Shown: in pieces, positions 26,369 through 34,461 of the stretch
How the letters are laid out: every line of letters begins with the position of its first letter
Numbering within the stretch: position 1 is the stretch's first letter
Origin: JBDRHL01 sp043816955
Lineage (GTDB): Bacteria > Planctomycetota > Phycisphaerae > Sedimentisphaerales > CAYZTY01
Assembly (NCBI GenBank): GCA_043816955.1
Contig: JBDRHL010000059.1
Coordinates: 1-39,579, forward strand
DNA length: 39,579 nucleotides
Reading direction: 5' to 3'
Notes under the pieces: model-generated
The model's input: only the letters and a program-made list of their open reading frames with translations
Database searches by the model: none
Told to the model about the DNA's origin: nothing
Made by a program: the position numbers and the translations under genes

Positions 26369-27460
26369 TCACGACCAATATTGCTGTAATCTGCGATGAT
26401 AATACTTGAAATTTTCTAATGAAATATCCGGTGAAACGTGGTGGTCAATTGTCGGGAAATATCCGCCGGTCTGTTTCATAGCAGGGATCACTCTTTCCAG
26501 CTCACGGTCGATAGCATCCGGTCCTTTAGCGATTTCACGTTTGTCGATGCCCCCAAAAATAACAAATCCCGGGTACTTTTTCCGTATTTCGACAACATCC
26601 ATACCAGCGGCCACTTCAAAAGGCAGCATTCCATTCACTCCCTCACTCATCAGCAACGGTATCAGTTCATTAACATCTCCGTCGGAATCAACAAAAAAAC
26701 GTGTATGGCCGTATGACTTGTAAAAATTTATTAATTTACGGTAGTAAGGCAGCATAAACCTGCGGACCATATCAGGGGAAATGAGCATACCTTTATTATA
26801 GCTCATATCTTCCCAGATAAACATAAAATCGAAATCAATTTTGGGTAAGACCTGTGAGTAAACCGTTTTGATCATTTCTAAATGATCCCGCTGTATTTCG
26901 TGAATCAATTGCGGGTCCTCAAAAAGCATAATCATAAACCGCTCTAGGCCCAGCAGCTCTCTTGGCCAGCCAAAAAAACCATCTCTGAAACCCGCTCCCC
27001 AGTATATATGGTCCCTGCAGCTAGCCATTTCTACGGCTTGAGCATCAAGCAAAGGCTCACCTTCGAAATCCTGAAAACGCCTGGGGTCATTCGGGTTTAA
27101 TCGCTCCTCACGCCAGCGGTAATAACTCTTTCTGTCTTTGACGGGAAACTCAAGGAACTTCGGGAAGCTCATTGGTCCTTTGGTCTGCTCCACAATAGCG
27201 CCGTTCCATTCACGTCGAATTACGGTGTTTTCTGTCTCTTCAATAATTTCAGACTCATCAAATACAGGACAGATATGAGTATTAAAGCCTCGCCCCTTAA
27301 CCTCAGCCATGCCCAGTTCTTCACGCAGTTTGTCAATGCTTCCGAGCCCCTCCTGTTTCCATCTTTTGATCGTATCAGGCCAATAACCCCATTCAAAATA
27401 GCACATCTGTTCAGTCGTCTTAAAATCAGCTACATCTCTGAAGATTTCCCAGCTTTTCAT
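26369..27460 (-). CDS. URO-D superfamily protein, Asp/His metal-site type
   Basis: A 363-residue protein of the uroporphyrinogen decarboxylase / corrinoid methyltransferase superfamily. It has the extended N-terminal segment and the patterns FFGWPRELLGLERFMIMLFED, DFMFIWEDMSYNKGMLISP, FGGIDKREIAKG and the late TIDHHVSPDISLENF seen in a subgroup common in this phylum. At the position of the MtaA-type His-x-Cys pair it reads FFVDSDGDV (257-260), and at the third-ligand position Asp-His-His (339-341). The usual zinc-thiol chemistry is therefore not preserved. ATG 27460 has GAGGAAGGA upstream. It is the fourth gene of the operon. Confidence 0.85.
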   Translation of the reverse strand: MKSWEIFRDVADFKTTEQMCYFEWGYWPDTIKRWKQEGLGSIDKLREELGMAEVKGRGFNTHICPVFDESEIIEETENTVIRREWNGAIVEQTKGPMSFPKFLEFPVKDRKSYYRWREERLNPNDPRRFQDFEGEPLLDAQAVEMASCRDHIYWGAGFRDGFFGWPRELLGLERFMIMLFEDPQLIHEIQRDHLEMIKTVYSQVLPKIDFDFMFIWEDMSYNKGMLISPDMVRRFMLPYYRKLINFYKSYGHTRFFVDSDGDVNELIPLLMSEGVNGMLPFEVAAGMDVVEIRKKYPGFVIFGGIDKREIAKGPDAIDRELERVIPAMKQTGGYFPTIDHHVSPDISLENFKYYHRRLQQYWS

Positions 27461-27511
27461 AAAGTTCCTTCCTCGATAAAATCCAATGACAAGCTTGCAA
27501 TAAGATCCGAA

Positions 27512-28489
27512 TTAAGCATGGTCTGAAAACATATAGCGATACTCCTCAAACGCCTGGGCCATTATTCTGACGTTCTCTGTGGGAATACACTTATGAGCCA
27601 GGGTACAGTCGGCATTGCCTATGAAACCTCCGGAAAAACAGCCCAGCTTTTGGATTAATTCCTTCACTTCGGAGATTACCTGTTCCGGCCTGCTCCCCGG
27701 GATGGTCGCCTGGCTGTCCGGATTTGAAAGAAAACAAACTCTTCCGCCAAAATGTTTTGCCACCCGGTCAATGCCAAACAGATTAAGCTGCTCCATATTC
27801 AGCACGTCAACGCCAATTTCAATAAGATCATCAATTATCTCCCAGATATAGCCGCATGAATGGAAAAAGACTTTAAGCCCATGATCATGAGCATGACCAA
27901 ATTGTTCCCTGAATACAGGCTTAAACAATTTGCGCCATTTGGCCGGGCTGATAAACAGGCTTTGCTGCGTCCCCCAATCGTCCGCGAAAATGAAGCCGTT
28001 GGCATCGACCTTAATTGCCTGATTTATCATGCCGATCTCAAAGTTCTTGATCTTCTCGAAAAGACTTGCAAAAAAATCCGACTCTGAAGCAATATGGACC
28101 AGTATCTGCTCAAAACCACACAGGGAAATCATGCGATTCAAGCCGGTCAAACCAGTTGCTGTACTAACCAGGAACCGGTCAGGATACGTTTTTGCCAGTT
28201 TCCCGGCTTCATCCATTCGCTCATACAAATCCGGCATCGGTAGTCGATACCCATCAAGTTTGCCCGGTTCGTCGAGGGGATGCCGCTGAACCTGGGTCAT
28301 TCCGATTGTCTCGTCTTTAGGCCACCAGCAACCCCATTCGTCTACCAGACCGTTATCTAATTCTTTTTGAGGCCGGCCGGTGGGAAGTAATATTACATCC
28401 GATTTCTCCCGGTCTTGAGCATAATATAATGGTACTATATCAGGACCGGTCCGTTCTATCGCTCTTAAGACCCGCTCTTTGCTGTTCAT
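27512..28489 (-). CDS. URO-D superfamily protein with intact His-x-Cys...Cys site (MtaA-like)
   Basis: A 325-residue protein with a typical start (MNSKERVLRAIERTGPDIVP) and barrel motifs. It carries FADDWGTQQSLFISPAKWRK and, importantly, VFFHSCG (His210, Cys212). GNADCTLAHKCIPTENV (Cys295) then aligns with the third zinc ligand of methylcobamide:CoM methyltransferases. This pattern fits zinc-dependent methyl transfer from or to a corrinoid or thiol. No corrinoid protein is encoded nearby. The ATG directly abuts the TAA of the upstream paralogue (TAAATG), so expression is coupled. In the operon it is flanked on both sides by other URO-D members. Confidence 0.87.
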   Translation of the reverse strand: MNSKERVLRAIERTGPDIVPLYYAQDREKSDVILLPTGRPQKELDNGLVDEWGCWWPKDETIGMTQVQRHPLDEPGKLDGYRLPMPDLYERMDEAGKLAKTYPDRFLVSTATGLTGLNRMISLCGFEQILVHIASESDFFASLFEKIKNFEIGMINQAIKVDANGFIFADDWGTQQSLFISPAKWRKLFKPVFREQFGHAHDHGLKVFFHSCGYIWEIIDDLIEIGVDVLNMEQLNLFGIDRVAKHFGGRVCFLSNPDSQATIPGSRPEQVISEVKELIQKLGCFSGGFIGNADCTLAHKCIPTENVRIMAQAFEEYRYMFSDHA

Positions 28490-29590
28490 TTACATCTCAA
28501 CCTGAATTGAAAGGCTTTGCTCTGCGATACGCACAAAATCCAATACACGCCTGTCGTCGGTGCCGGCTTCGATATCAGCAAGAACTATATCGCAGGGACT
28601 GAGTTCACGACGTATTCTTAAAATATCCTGCTCGATGCGATCCAGAGATTTGTTTACCAGCTCGATGGGTGAATACATCACTGCCCTGCGGGTATTTGGG
28701 AAAAGCTGCCGCATACGCTTCATATCAGAATCAAGCCCCATATCAACATAGCCCAGCAATCCGATTTTACTGTAAGACTCGGCATAAGGATCGATCGTCC
28801 AGTTACAATTATGCAGGCCAAAACTTGGAAACTCCGAGCACAATTTTTTATCGTGAGACAGGACAAAACGCTCGTATAACTCACAGCCGATCATGTTGGT
28901 AGTACAATTTCCGACCGTGAAAAAATTGACATCAACGCCGCTGGCCCTCTGTCGAGACTGCACATATTTAATGGTTTCCAGCATTGCCTGACAAATAACC
29001 GAAAAGAAATGGTCGACAAATGGAGGGTCATCATACATATCAAGCATTATGTCAGGGCCGCGTATTCGAAGGGCGTTATTTGTAATCCCCTGAGGGTTGA
29101 GGAATCCGTGAATCCGGCCCCATTTTTTTTCAATCAAATCCATCTGAAGGACTAATTCTTCAAAGCAATGGGTATTCTGGACGTCCAGTCGGTCAAACCC
29201 GGCAAGAACATTTTTTTGTATAAACCGCGGCTCAGGGCAGGGCCAGTTGTTGGGATAATACTCTATGGAAATGCCAAACATAGCCGGGATAAGACAAGAA
29301 CCATAGGCCCCCGAAAGCGATCCGCTCTGCGATTCTTGACCCCCTATTGATAAGTTCTCAAAGCGACGTGTTACCATTTCCCGCATCCTCTTTGCTGTCT
29401 CAAAGCGATATTCCGGGTCACTATGCCAGGCTCGACCGAAATCTATATCCAATTCCTGTTGGTACCAACTCGGGGTAAAACCCGGCTCCACCCGCATATC
29501 TGATTCGTCGCCTTTATATGGCTGCCTTGTAGCAGGCGCCCCCAGAGGGATATGACTTTTTAACATATGGGGCTGATAGGGCTGAGTCAT
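28490..29590 (-). CDS. URO-D superfamily protein, His-Asn-Cys variant
   Basis: A 366-residue protein, most like the protein at 3563-4609. It has IDFGRAWHSDPEYRFETAKR at the start, LRIRGPDIMLDM in the centre, and FGLHNCNWTIDPYAES at the metal-site position (His260, Cys262). The third-ligand region reads LADIEAGTDD, without Cys. It is second in the GH4-led operon, 44 bases after GH4, and its TAA abuts the next ATG. The start ATG has TAGGA ten bases upstream. The N-terminal 35 residues have no counterpart in the other paralogues, so a start at Met32 is conceivable but has no ribosome site. Role unknown beyond the superfamily. Confidence 0.82.
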   Translation of the reverse strand: MTQPYQPHMLKSHIPLGAPATRQPYKGDESDMRVEPGFTPSWYQQELDIDFGRAWHSDPEYRFETAKRMREMVTRRFENLSIGGQESQSGSLSGAYGSCLIPAMFGISIEYYPNNWPCPEPRFIQKNVLAGFDRLDVQNTHCFEELVLQMDLIEKKWGRIHGFLNPQGITNNALRIRGPDIMLDMYDDPPFVDHFFSVICQAMLETIKYVQSRQRASGVDVNFFTVGNCTTNMIGCELYERFVLSHDKKLCSEFPSFGLHNCNWTIDPYAESYSKIGLLGYVDMGLDSDMKRMRQLFPNTRRAVMYSPIELVNKSLDRIEQDILRIRRELSPCDIVLADIEAGTDDRRVLDFVRIAEQSLSIQVEM

Positions 29591-29634
29591 AAGGCATATT
29601 TCCTACGACAAGCTACAATTGCCAAATCTCAACC

Positions 29635-31593
29635 TCAGACAGCATCTGCAACTGTGCCGCCGGATAAGGCATGGCTAATTTCAAAGGTATTAAGATAGCT
29701 TGCTACCTGTGGTTTTTGTTCCAATCGGGCGATAAAACCCCAGTAACCGAGTGTCTGGCTGATCTTGAAAAGCAAAAAATTAATACCTTTGGAAAGACTC
29801 AACGACACTGAGTCCTGATCTCTGTCTATCGGCCTGCTGACATCATGAAAATGAATCAGCCGACCATTCAACCAGATGGCTATGCCTTCATCGCTGCCGA
29901 CAAGAAGATTAATCTTGCACTGCTTCTCGGCCTTAAGAGCCGTGAGGGCATAGGCAATACTGTATGGCTCAATTCCAACTTGTTTAAGCAAATTAACCAT
30001 GCCATTACTCTCAAGGTCATCGGCACAGATGGGCCGCCAACTAACTTCACGACCCGAATATGGACATTTCATAACTGCATCCAGGTCGATACATTTTTCA
30101 GGACTATGCTCCAGATTTAACCCTCTAAGCTCGCCTTTTCCTGCCGCGCTGAAAGGCCCTGCAATAAAGTACTGATCAATAATATTCTCCGCCTCGAAGC
30201 GAAGCTGTTTGGGCATGCTCTGAATAGTTTTGAAACTCTCGTAATCAAACTTCAGAACCGGAGTCAACCGTCGCAGAAGCTTCTTGTATTTCGGCAAATA
30301 TTCGGGATATACCTCGAACATCTCCACTGTCATCTGGCGTATTTCCTGAAGGGAAAGCACTGCTGAAGTTAATGGATCATAGCACAAGGATTGAAACACA
30401 AGTTCCTGATCAAGTTCCAGGGCCCCCCTGACCGCCAGCCTTTGAGACATAATCTGCATCTGATTCAATGCTGCAAGCTGTAGGGGCAAATCGCCAACCT
30501 TCTGAGGATGGACGCCTTGATCATCCGCAATACACGGCACCTCAACACAGCAGTCGCCGGGAAGGTTTCCTATCAGGTTAATATTAATTACATTACCATT
30601 AAAATGGTATTTCTCCCCTGTAACAATCGCGTTTATGATCCCCGCGCAGTATTCCCGGCTTCTACCCAAATCAAGATACCCCTGGCCTTTTGCGAGCATC
30701 TCCATTTGAAGAAGCTGTGCCCGATCCTCCGGCATATACAGCTTCAAATGAAAACCCCGCTCGCCTGAAAATCCAAATCCCGAACAATATTGTGCCTCAA
30801 GATCAGCCCGTTTGCGAAACCAGGGGTTGTACTCGCTGTCATGGCCGCTACTTTCGGTACAAAAGTATCCAAGTTGACGATATATTTCCCACCTGACAAT
30901 ATCCTTTCGATATACCGTCGGATCTTCAGACAACTGCTTCAGCCGAGGCAGCAGATTGTGACCATTATGCTCCAACTTCAAAACCCACGCCTGATGGTTT
31001 AATCCCGCAACAACGTGAGTTAACTGCTTATATTTAACATTAAGATAATCCGCAAGCCGTTCGAGCGTCTGTTCAACCCCATGACAAAGACCAACAGCAT
31101 TGATACCCGTAGCCTCTATAATTGCCCAGGTTATCATTGCCATAGGGTTACTGTAGTTAATTAACCACGCATCCTTAGAGGCAAATTTACGGATATCATT
31201 TGCCATTTCTACAAAAACGGGGATAGCTCTTTGCGCCCTGAACACAGCGTCAGGCCCAAGCGTATCACCGATGCACTGGCGTATATTGTACTTATCCATA
31301 ATCCTGAAATCTTCGATCATTGTTTCGTAGCCGCCAACATATGCCGTGTTAACTACAAAATCAGCATCCCGCAGGGCCTCTGCCCTATTAACGGTCGTGG
31401 TGAGTTCAGCCTTATACCCGCCCTCCCGGATTATGCGATAAACGAGTTTTTCGACAAGCGAAAGCTTCTCAGCGTCAATATCCATTAGGTAAATCTCGCT
31501 ACCAGCCAGAGCCGGATAAGTGAAGATGTCGCGTACAACATTCAGTGTAAAAACCGCGCTGCCGGCACCAACTATGGCAATCTTTCTTGACAT
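29635..31593 (-). CDS. GH4 family NAD-dependent glycosidase fused to a C-terminal beta (jelly-roll-like) domain
   Basis: Residues 1-450 are a GH4 enzyme. They show the Rossmann GAGSAVFT, INYSNP (Asn149), Cys170-His171-Gly in GLCHGVEQT, and His200 in AGLNHQAW (the Mn ligands). TESSGHDSEYNPWF follows. GH4 uses NAD+ and a divalent metal in a redox-elimination mechanism in the cytosol. The CHG motif rather than CHS (alpha-galactosidase) or CNxP (6-phospho-glycosidase) is, from memory of the family, typical of alpha-glucuronidase/galacturonidase types. That would fit a uronan substrate. Residues about 450-652 are an extra domain with VGSDEGIAIWLNGRLIHFHD and DSVSLSLSKGINFLLFKI, a pattern known from secreted carbohydrate-active proteins. 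Such a tail is unusual for GH4 (family about 430-480 residues). First gene of the operon behind a strong promoter; ATG has GAGGGA nine bases upstream. Confidence 0.85.
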   Translation of the reverse strand: MSRKIAIVGAGSAVFTLNVVRDIFTYPALAGSEIYLMDIDAEKLSLVEKLVYRIIREGGYKAELTTTVNRAEALRDADFVVNTAYVGGYETMIEDFRIMDKYNIRQCIGDTLGPDAVFRAQRAIPVFVEMANDIRKFASKDAWLINYSNPMAMITWAIIEATGINAVGLCHGVEQTLERLADYLNVKYKQLTHVVAGLNHQAWVLKLEHNGHNLLPRLKQLSEDPTVYRKDIVRWEIYRQLGYFCTESSGHDSEYNPWFRKRADLEAQYCSGFGFSGERGFHLKLYMPEDRAQLLQMEMLAKGQGYLDLGRSREYCAGIINAIVTGEKYHFNGNVININLIGNLPGDCCVEVPCIADDQGVHPQKVGDLPLQLAALNQMQIMSQRLAVRGALELDQELVFQSLCYDPLTSAVLSLQEIRQMTVEMFEVYPEYLPKYKKLLRRLTPVLKFDYESFKTIQSMPKQLRFEAENIIDQYFIAGPFSAAGKGELRGLNLEHSPEKCIDLDAVMKCPYSGREVSWRPICADDLESNGMVNLLKQVGIEPYSIAYALTALKAEKQCKINLLVGSDEGIAIWLNGRLIHFHDVSRPIDRDQDSVSLSLSKGINFLLFKISQTLGYWGFIARLEQKPQVASYLNTFEISHALSGGTVADAV

Positions 31594-32644
31594 TTATTCA
31601 AATCCCTCAAAAACTAACCTGCGAGCGAACAAACAGAGACTATCGTCCCCTGAACCGCATCTCTCCAACGGTTACCTGACCTGTATAAAGCGCAAGCCGC
31701 CATTTATATCAGGATCAGCAAATATACTGTATTTTGAAAAACAAGCTTATAAACTTATATTTATAATAGGTATTCCTTAACGTATTGTCAAGAAGGTTTT
31801 ATTCCATCCAAACACATTTTGTCCAAAACTGCCTATTCCGCCCACAAAACTGCTTGCCGACTTGAGTAACCATCTTAATTTTCTAAAAACCGCTTTCCCA
31901 CAGGGATTACTCCATCCCCAAAGATCCGCAAATCCCCGATTATGGCGTAGCCCCAGTTGTTTTAACAAAGCACCCGTTCACCATAATGGACTGGTTTTTG
32001 CCAGTATTTATCCCTACACTAGATGGAAGGCCAAGGGCCGGCTAGCGGCACATCATGTTAATTCTTGTGCCAAACAGCTATTTGCTGGGAGCATAACCCT
32101 ATATACAAGAAGAAGCCAGAAGCTATTGATTTTTATAAAGGGCGTTTCCCAATCTCATTTGGTATTAATCATTGCTTCAGGCAGATAGCGGCTTACCTGT
32201 TGGCCTTGCCTGGTAGCAAAACTATAAGTCAATCATCCTAATATGGGATATACGCTACAAAAGCCACGCCAGAAATATATTTACCTAACTTTTACTTGCC
32301 CTTTGGACCATTACAATACTATTTTGTCTCTTGAGGTTCTTCGGATGCCCTGCTGATATATTTGTTCAGGGCCTCTTAATTCTAGCGAGCAATATGATAA
32401 TAGAAGCCAAAAAGATCTTGAAATTGAAATTTAGGTTGAACAGGCTTTTGACACACTGTGTTCATTATTCAACCTGTAGACATTTGATATGGTTCCTGTT
32501 GCATGAGAGAAGCCCTCCTGCAGATAAACATCGCTAGGCAACTTGACTAACAACGAGGGAAAATCGTGTTACAAACAGAACACCATGCTTTGTGTAAAGG
32601 TTCGAAAAAACATTTAATAATGCAAATGCAGAATGGAGAAAAAA
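31594..32644. other. 1.05-kb non-coding region between divergent operons
   Basis: Holds the minus-strand promoter described at 31763-31791. A set of nested inverted repeats lies near 32433-32475 (AGGTTGAA ... TTCAACCT around ACACACTGTGT at 32451-32461), with TTGACA at 32448-32453. A weak plus-strand promoter candidate (TTGTGT at 32590, TTTAAT at 32613) is close to the beta-helix start. Short frames on both strands (31862-32188 plus, 31777-31968 minus) have no recognisable protein content. No tRNA, IS or CRISPR signal is seen. The stretch 31860-32230 has no assigned role and could be the remains of a decayed gene. Confidence 0.5.
31763..31791 (-). promoter_or_regulatory. Near-consensus sigma70 promoter for the GH4/URO-D operon
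   Basis: On the minus strand TTGACA (31791-31786), exactly 17 bases, TATTAT (31768-31763), followed by an A/T-rich stretch. It lies about 170 bases upstream of the GH4 start, leaving a long untranslated leader. TTAACGTA (31777-31784) sits in the spacer, so a bound regulator there would block polymerase. Confidence 0.72.
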
Positions 32645-34171
32645 ATGAAAACTTTTCAAATAACAACAATCAATTTGGTTGTTACTGTCCTGGTATGTGT
32701 CTGTCTTGTAGCCAATCAGGCAGTAGCACTATCGGTTATTGACAGCGGAACTTCGGATCCGTGCGATCCTTGTACCGGGCAGGAGTTTTACCGCACAGAC
32801 CGCAATATTCATAAGGTCTACGACGGTTCGCAATGGGTAGAACAGGACCTGGCGGTTTTTAATGTTAAGGCCTATGGTGCCAAAGGTGATGGTACAACTA
32901 ATGACACAAACTCGATTAATGCTGCATTGAGCGCGGTCCCGGCAGCCGGAGGAAAAGTGTATTTCCCTGCCGGCAGCTATCTGATTTCCTTCCCGTTAAG
33001 CGTGCCTTCCAATTGTGCCGTCATAGGCGAAGGATGGCAAAGCAAGCTTGTCGCACCGGCAAATGAAGCCGACTTTGCTTTTTTTGTCAATAGCGACATT
33101 GAGAGCGGAAACACTAATCTGAGATTTGCGAATATCCACATTGTCGGCAACCGGGTGAATAATACTACATGGGACCCGAATCAGTGTTTTGGAATTCATC
33201 TCAGGCAAAGTTCGGATATTATAATTGAGAATGTCTTCGTAGAGGAAATTGCAAGAGATGTCGGAATAGCACTTAGAGACTGCAATGACTTCGTCATACG
33301 CAACTGCCTGCTGAAGAATATTCACAACACAGCGATTTATGTAGATGCCAACACAGCAGGTAACAGCGACGGTGTGATAACAGGAAATATCGTACAGAAA
33401 ACGTATCTGGGCAACGGCATATTCCTGGCTGAGGGATTTCATGACATTACCATCTCTGACAATCAAATAACAGATACCGCCGACTGTGGGATAGAAGTTG
33501 GTGCAACTCCCAAGTCCGGACTTTCCAACCGGTATGTAACCGTCAGCGGCAACGTGCTCGATCATTGCGGGGATGGGATACTATTGAGAAATGCAGACTT
33601 TATAAACTGCACCGGCAACAATTGCAGCTATGGTGCGGCTAACGGGATTGCACTATGGCCGGACTCGATAACCGCCATTCACAACAACATCATCGGCAAC
33701 GTTTGCCATGACAATAATGACCATGGAATTAAGATAGCCCATAACGCAAGGCAGACGGTCGTCAGTGGAAATAACTGTTACCACAATGTCGAGTCGGGTA
33801 TATGGTCAGAAGGGGACCAGCAGGACCTGCTGATAACATCTAATGTCTGCTCTGATAATAATGACCATGGAATAACATATGCCGGAAACAATGCAGGAGG
33901 CTTCCTGGGCGAGAACCTGGTTATCTCCAACAATATATGCAGGGATAATGATCTGTACGGAATTTCTGTATGGAACGGCTTAGACGTAGCAATCACCGGA
34001 AATAACTGCCATGACACGCGTGTCGGCGGGGCAAAACATCAGCAGTACGGCATCATTACAGGCGACAGCTCGGATTATGCCGTAATAGTCGGCAACTCTT
34101 GCAGGGGCAATCTGACAGGCGGTATAACAGCCTCCGGAGCAAATAACGAAATAGATCACAACATACAATGA
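32645..34171 (+). CDS. Secreted right-handed beta-helix protein, no dockerin tail
   Basis: A 508-residue paralogue of the protein at 18211-19731. Signal peptide (about 1-29, hydrophobic core INLVVTVLVCVCLVANQAVA), then a short insert holding DPCDPCTGQEF that the other copy lacks. FNVKAYGAKGDGTTNDTNSI (Pectate_lyase_3 opening) and the same series of beta-helix rungs follow, including FAEG-like IFLAEGFHDITISDN and DCGIEVGATPKSGLSNRYV. It ends after the helix (NNEIDHNIQ), without the dockerin-like loop. The start at ATG 32645 has GGAG six bases upstream, so the ATG at 32633 is rejected. Likely a polysaccharide lyase/hydrolase or binding protein. Followed by a hairpin and the dehydrogenase-KdgF-aldolase genes on the same strand. 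Confidence 0.85.
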   Translation: MKTFQITTINLVVTVLVCVCLVANQAVALSVIDSGTSDPCDPCTGQEFYRTDRNIHKVYDGSQWVEQDLAVFNVKAYGAKGDGTTNDTNSINAALSAVPAAGGKVYFPAGSYLISFPLSVPSNCAVIGEGWQSKLVAPANEADFAFFVNSDIESGNTNLRFANIHIVGNRVNNTTWDPNQCFGIHLRQSSDIIIENVFVEEIARDVGIALRDCNDFVIRNCLLKNIHNTAIYVDANTAGNSDGVITGNIVQKTYLGNGIFLAEGFHDITISDNQITDTADCGIEVGATPKSGLSNRYVTVSGNVLDHCGDGILLRNADFINCTGNNCSYGAANGIALWPDSITAIHNNIIGNVCHDNNDHGIKIAHNARQTVVSGNNCYHNVESGIWSEGDQQDLLITSNVCSDNNDHGITYAGNNAGGFLGENLVISNNICRDNDLYGISVWNGLDVAITGNNCHDTRVGGAKHQQYGIITGDSSDYAVIVGNSCRGNLTGGITASGANNEIDHNIQ

Positions 34172-34210
34172 AATAGACTGCAATGTAGATTGATTAGGAT
34201 TTGACTTTTT

Positions 34211-34251
34211 GTATTCCGCCAGGCTCGCTGTTGCGAAGTCTGGCGGAATAC
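34211..34251 (+). terminator. Long hairpin after the beta-helix gene
   Basis: A perfect 12-bp stem (GTATTCCGCCAG with CTGGCGGAATAC) enclosing a smaller TCGC-TGTT-GCGA stem. It is 40 bases after the stop. The following sequence (AGCCTTTTAC) has a modest T-run, so this is probably a terminator, although a palindromic repeat unit is also possible. Confidence 0.6.
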
Positions 34252-34341
34252 AGCCTTTTACAAAAGTTCTTTTTCTGTACAAAACCCCGGTTCTAAAACA
34301 GAGCATGCCTTCTTAAGCACCTAAGCTGTCTGAAAAAAAAT

Positions 34342-34369
34342 TTGCTTTCCATCCGATGTAATATATACT
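34342..34369 (+). promoter_or_regulatory. Candidate promoter for the dehydrogenase/KdgF/aldolase operon
   Basis: TTGCTT (34342-34347), 16 bases, then TATACT (34364-34369), in an A/T-rich stretch about 90 bases before the dehydrogenase start and after the upstream hairpin. Confidence 0.4.
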
Positions 34370-34461
34370 AATCGCCGTTTTTGATTTCTTAAAGACTAAA
34401 GGCCGTACGTTAGTAACAAATGCACGGAACCCGGAATTAATTGCTAAAACAAGGACCGTTC

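Noticed and set aside
31777..32188. Short frames on both strands in the divergent region
   Set aside because: No ribosome site, no family resemblance, and the minus frame covers the strong promoter; treated as non-coding.
32996..33565. 189-residue minus-strand frame
   Set aside because: Antisense to the plus-strand beta-helix gene; an open frame here follows from the repeat codon pattern.
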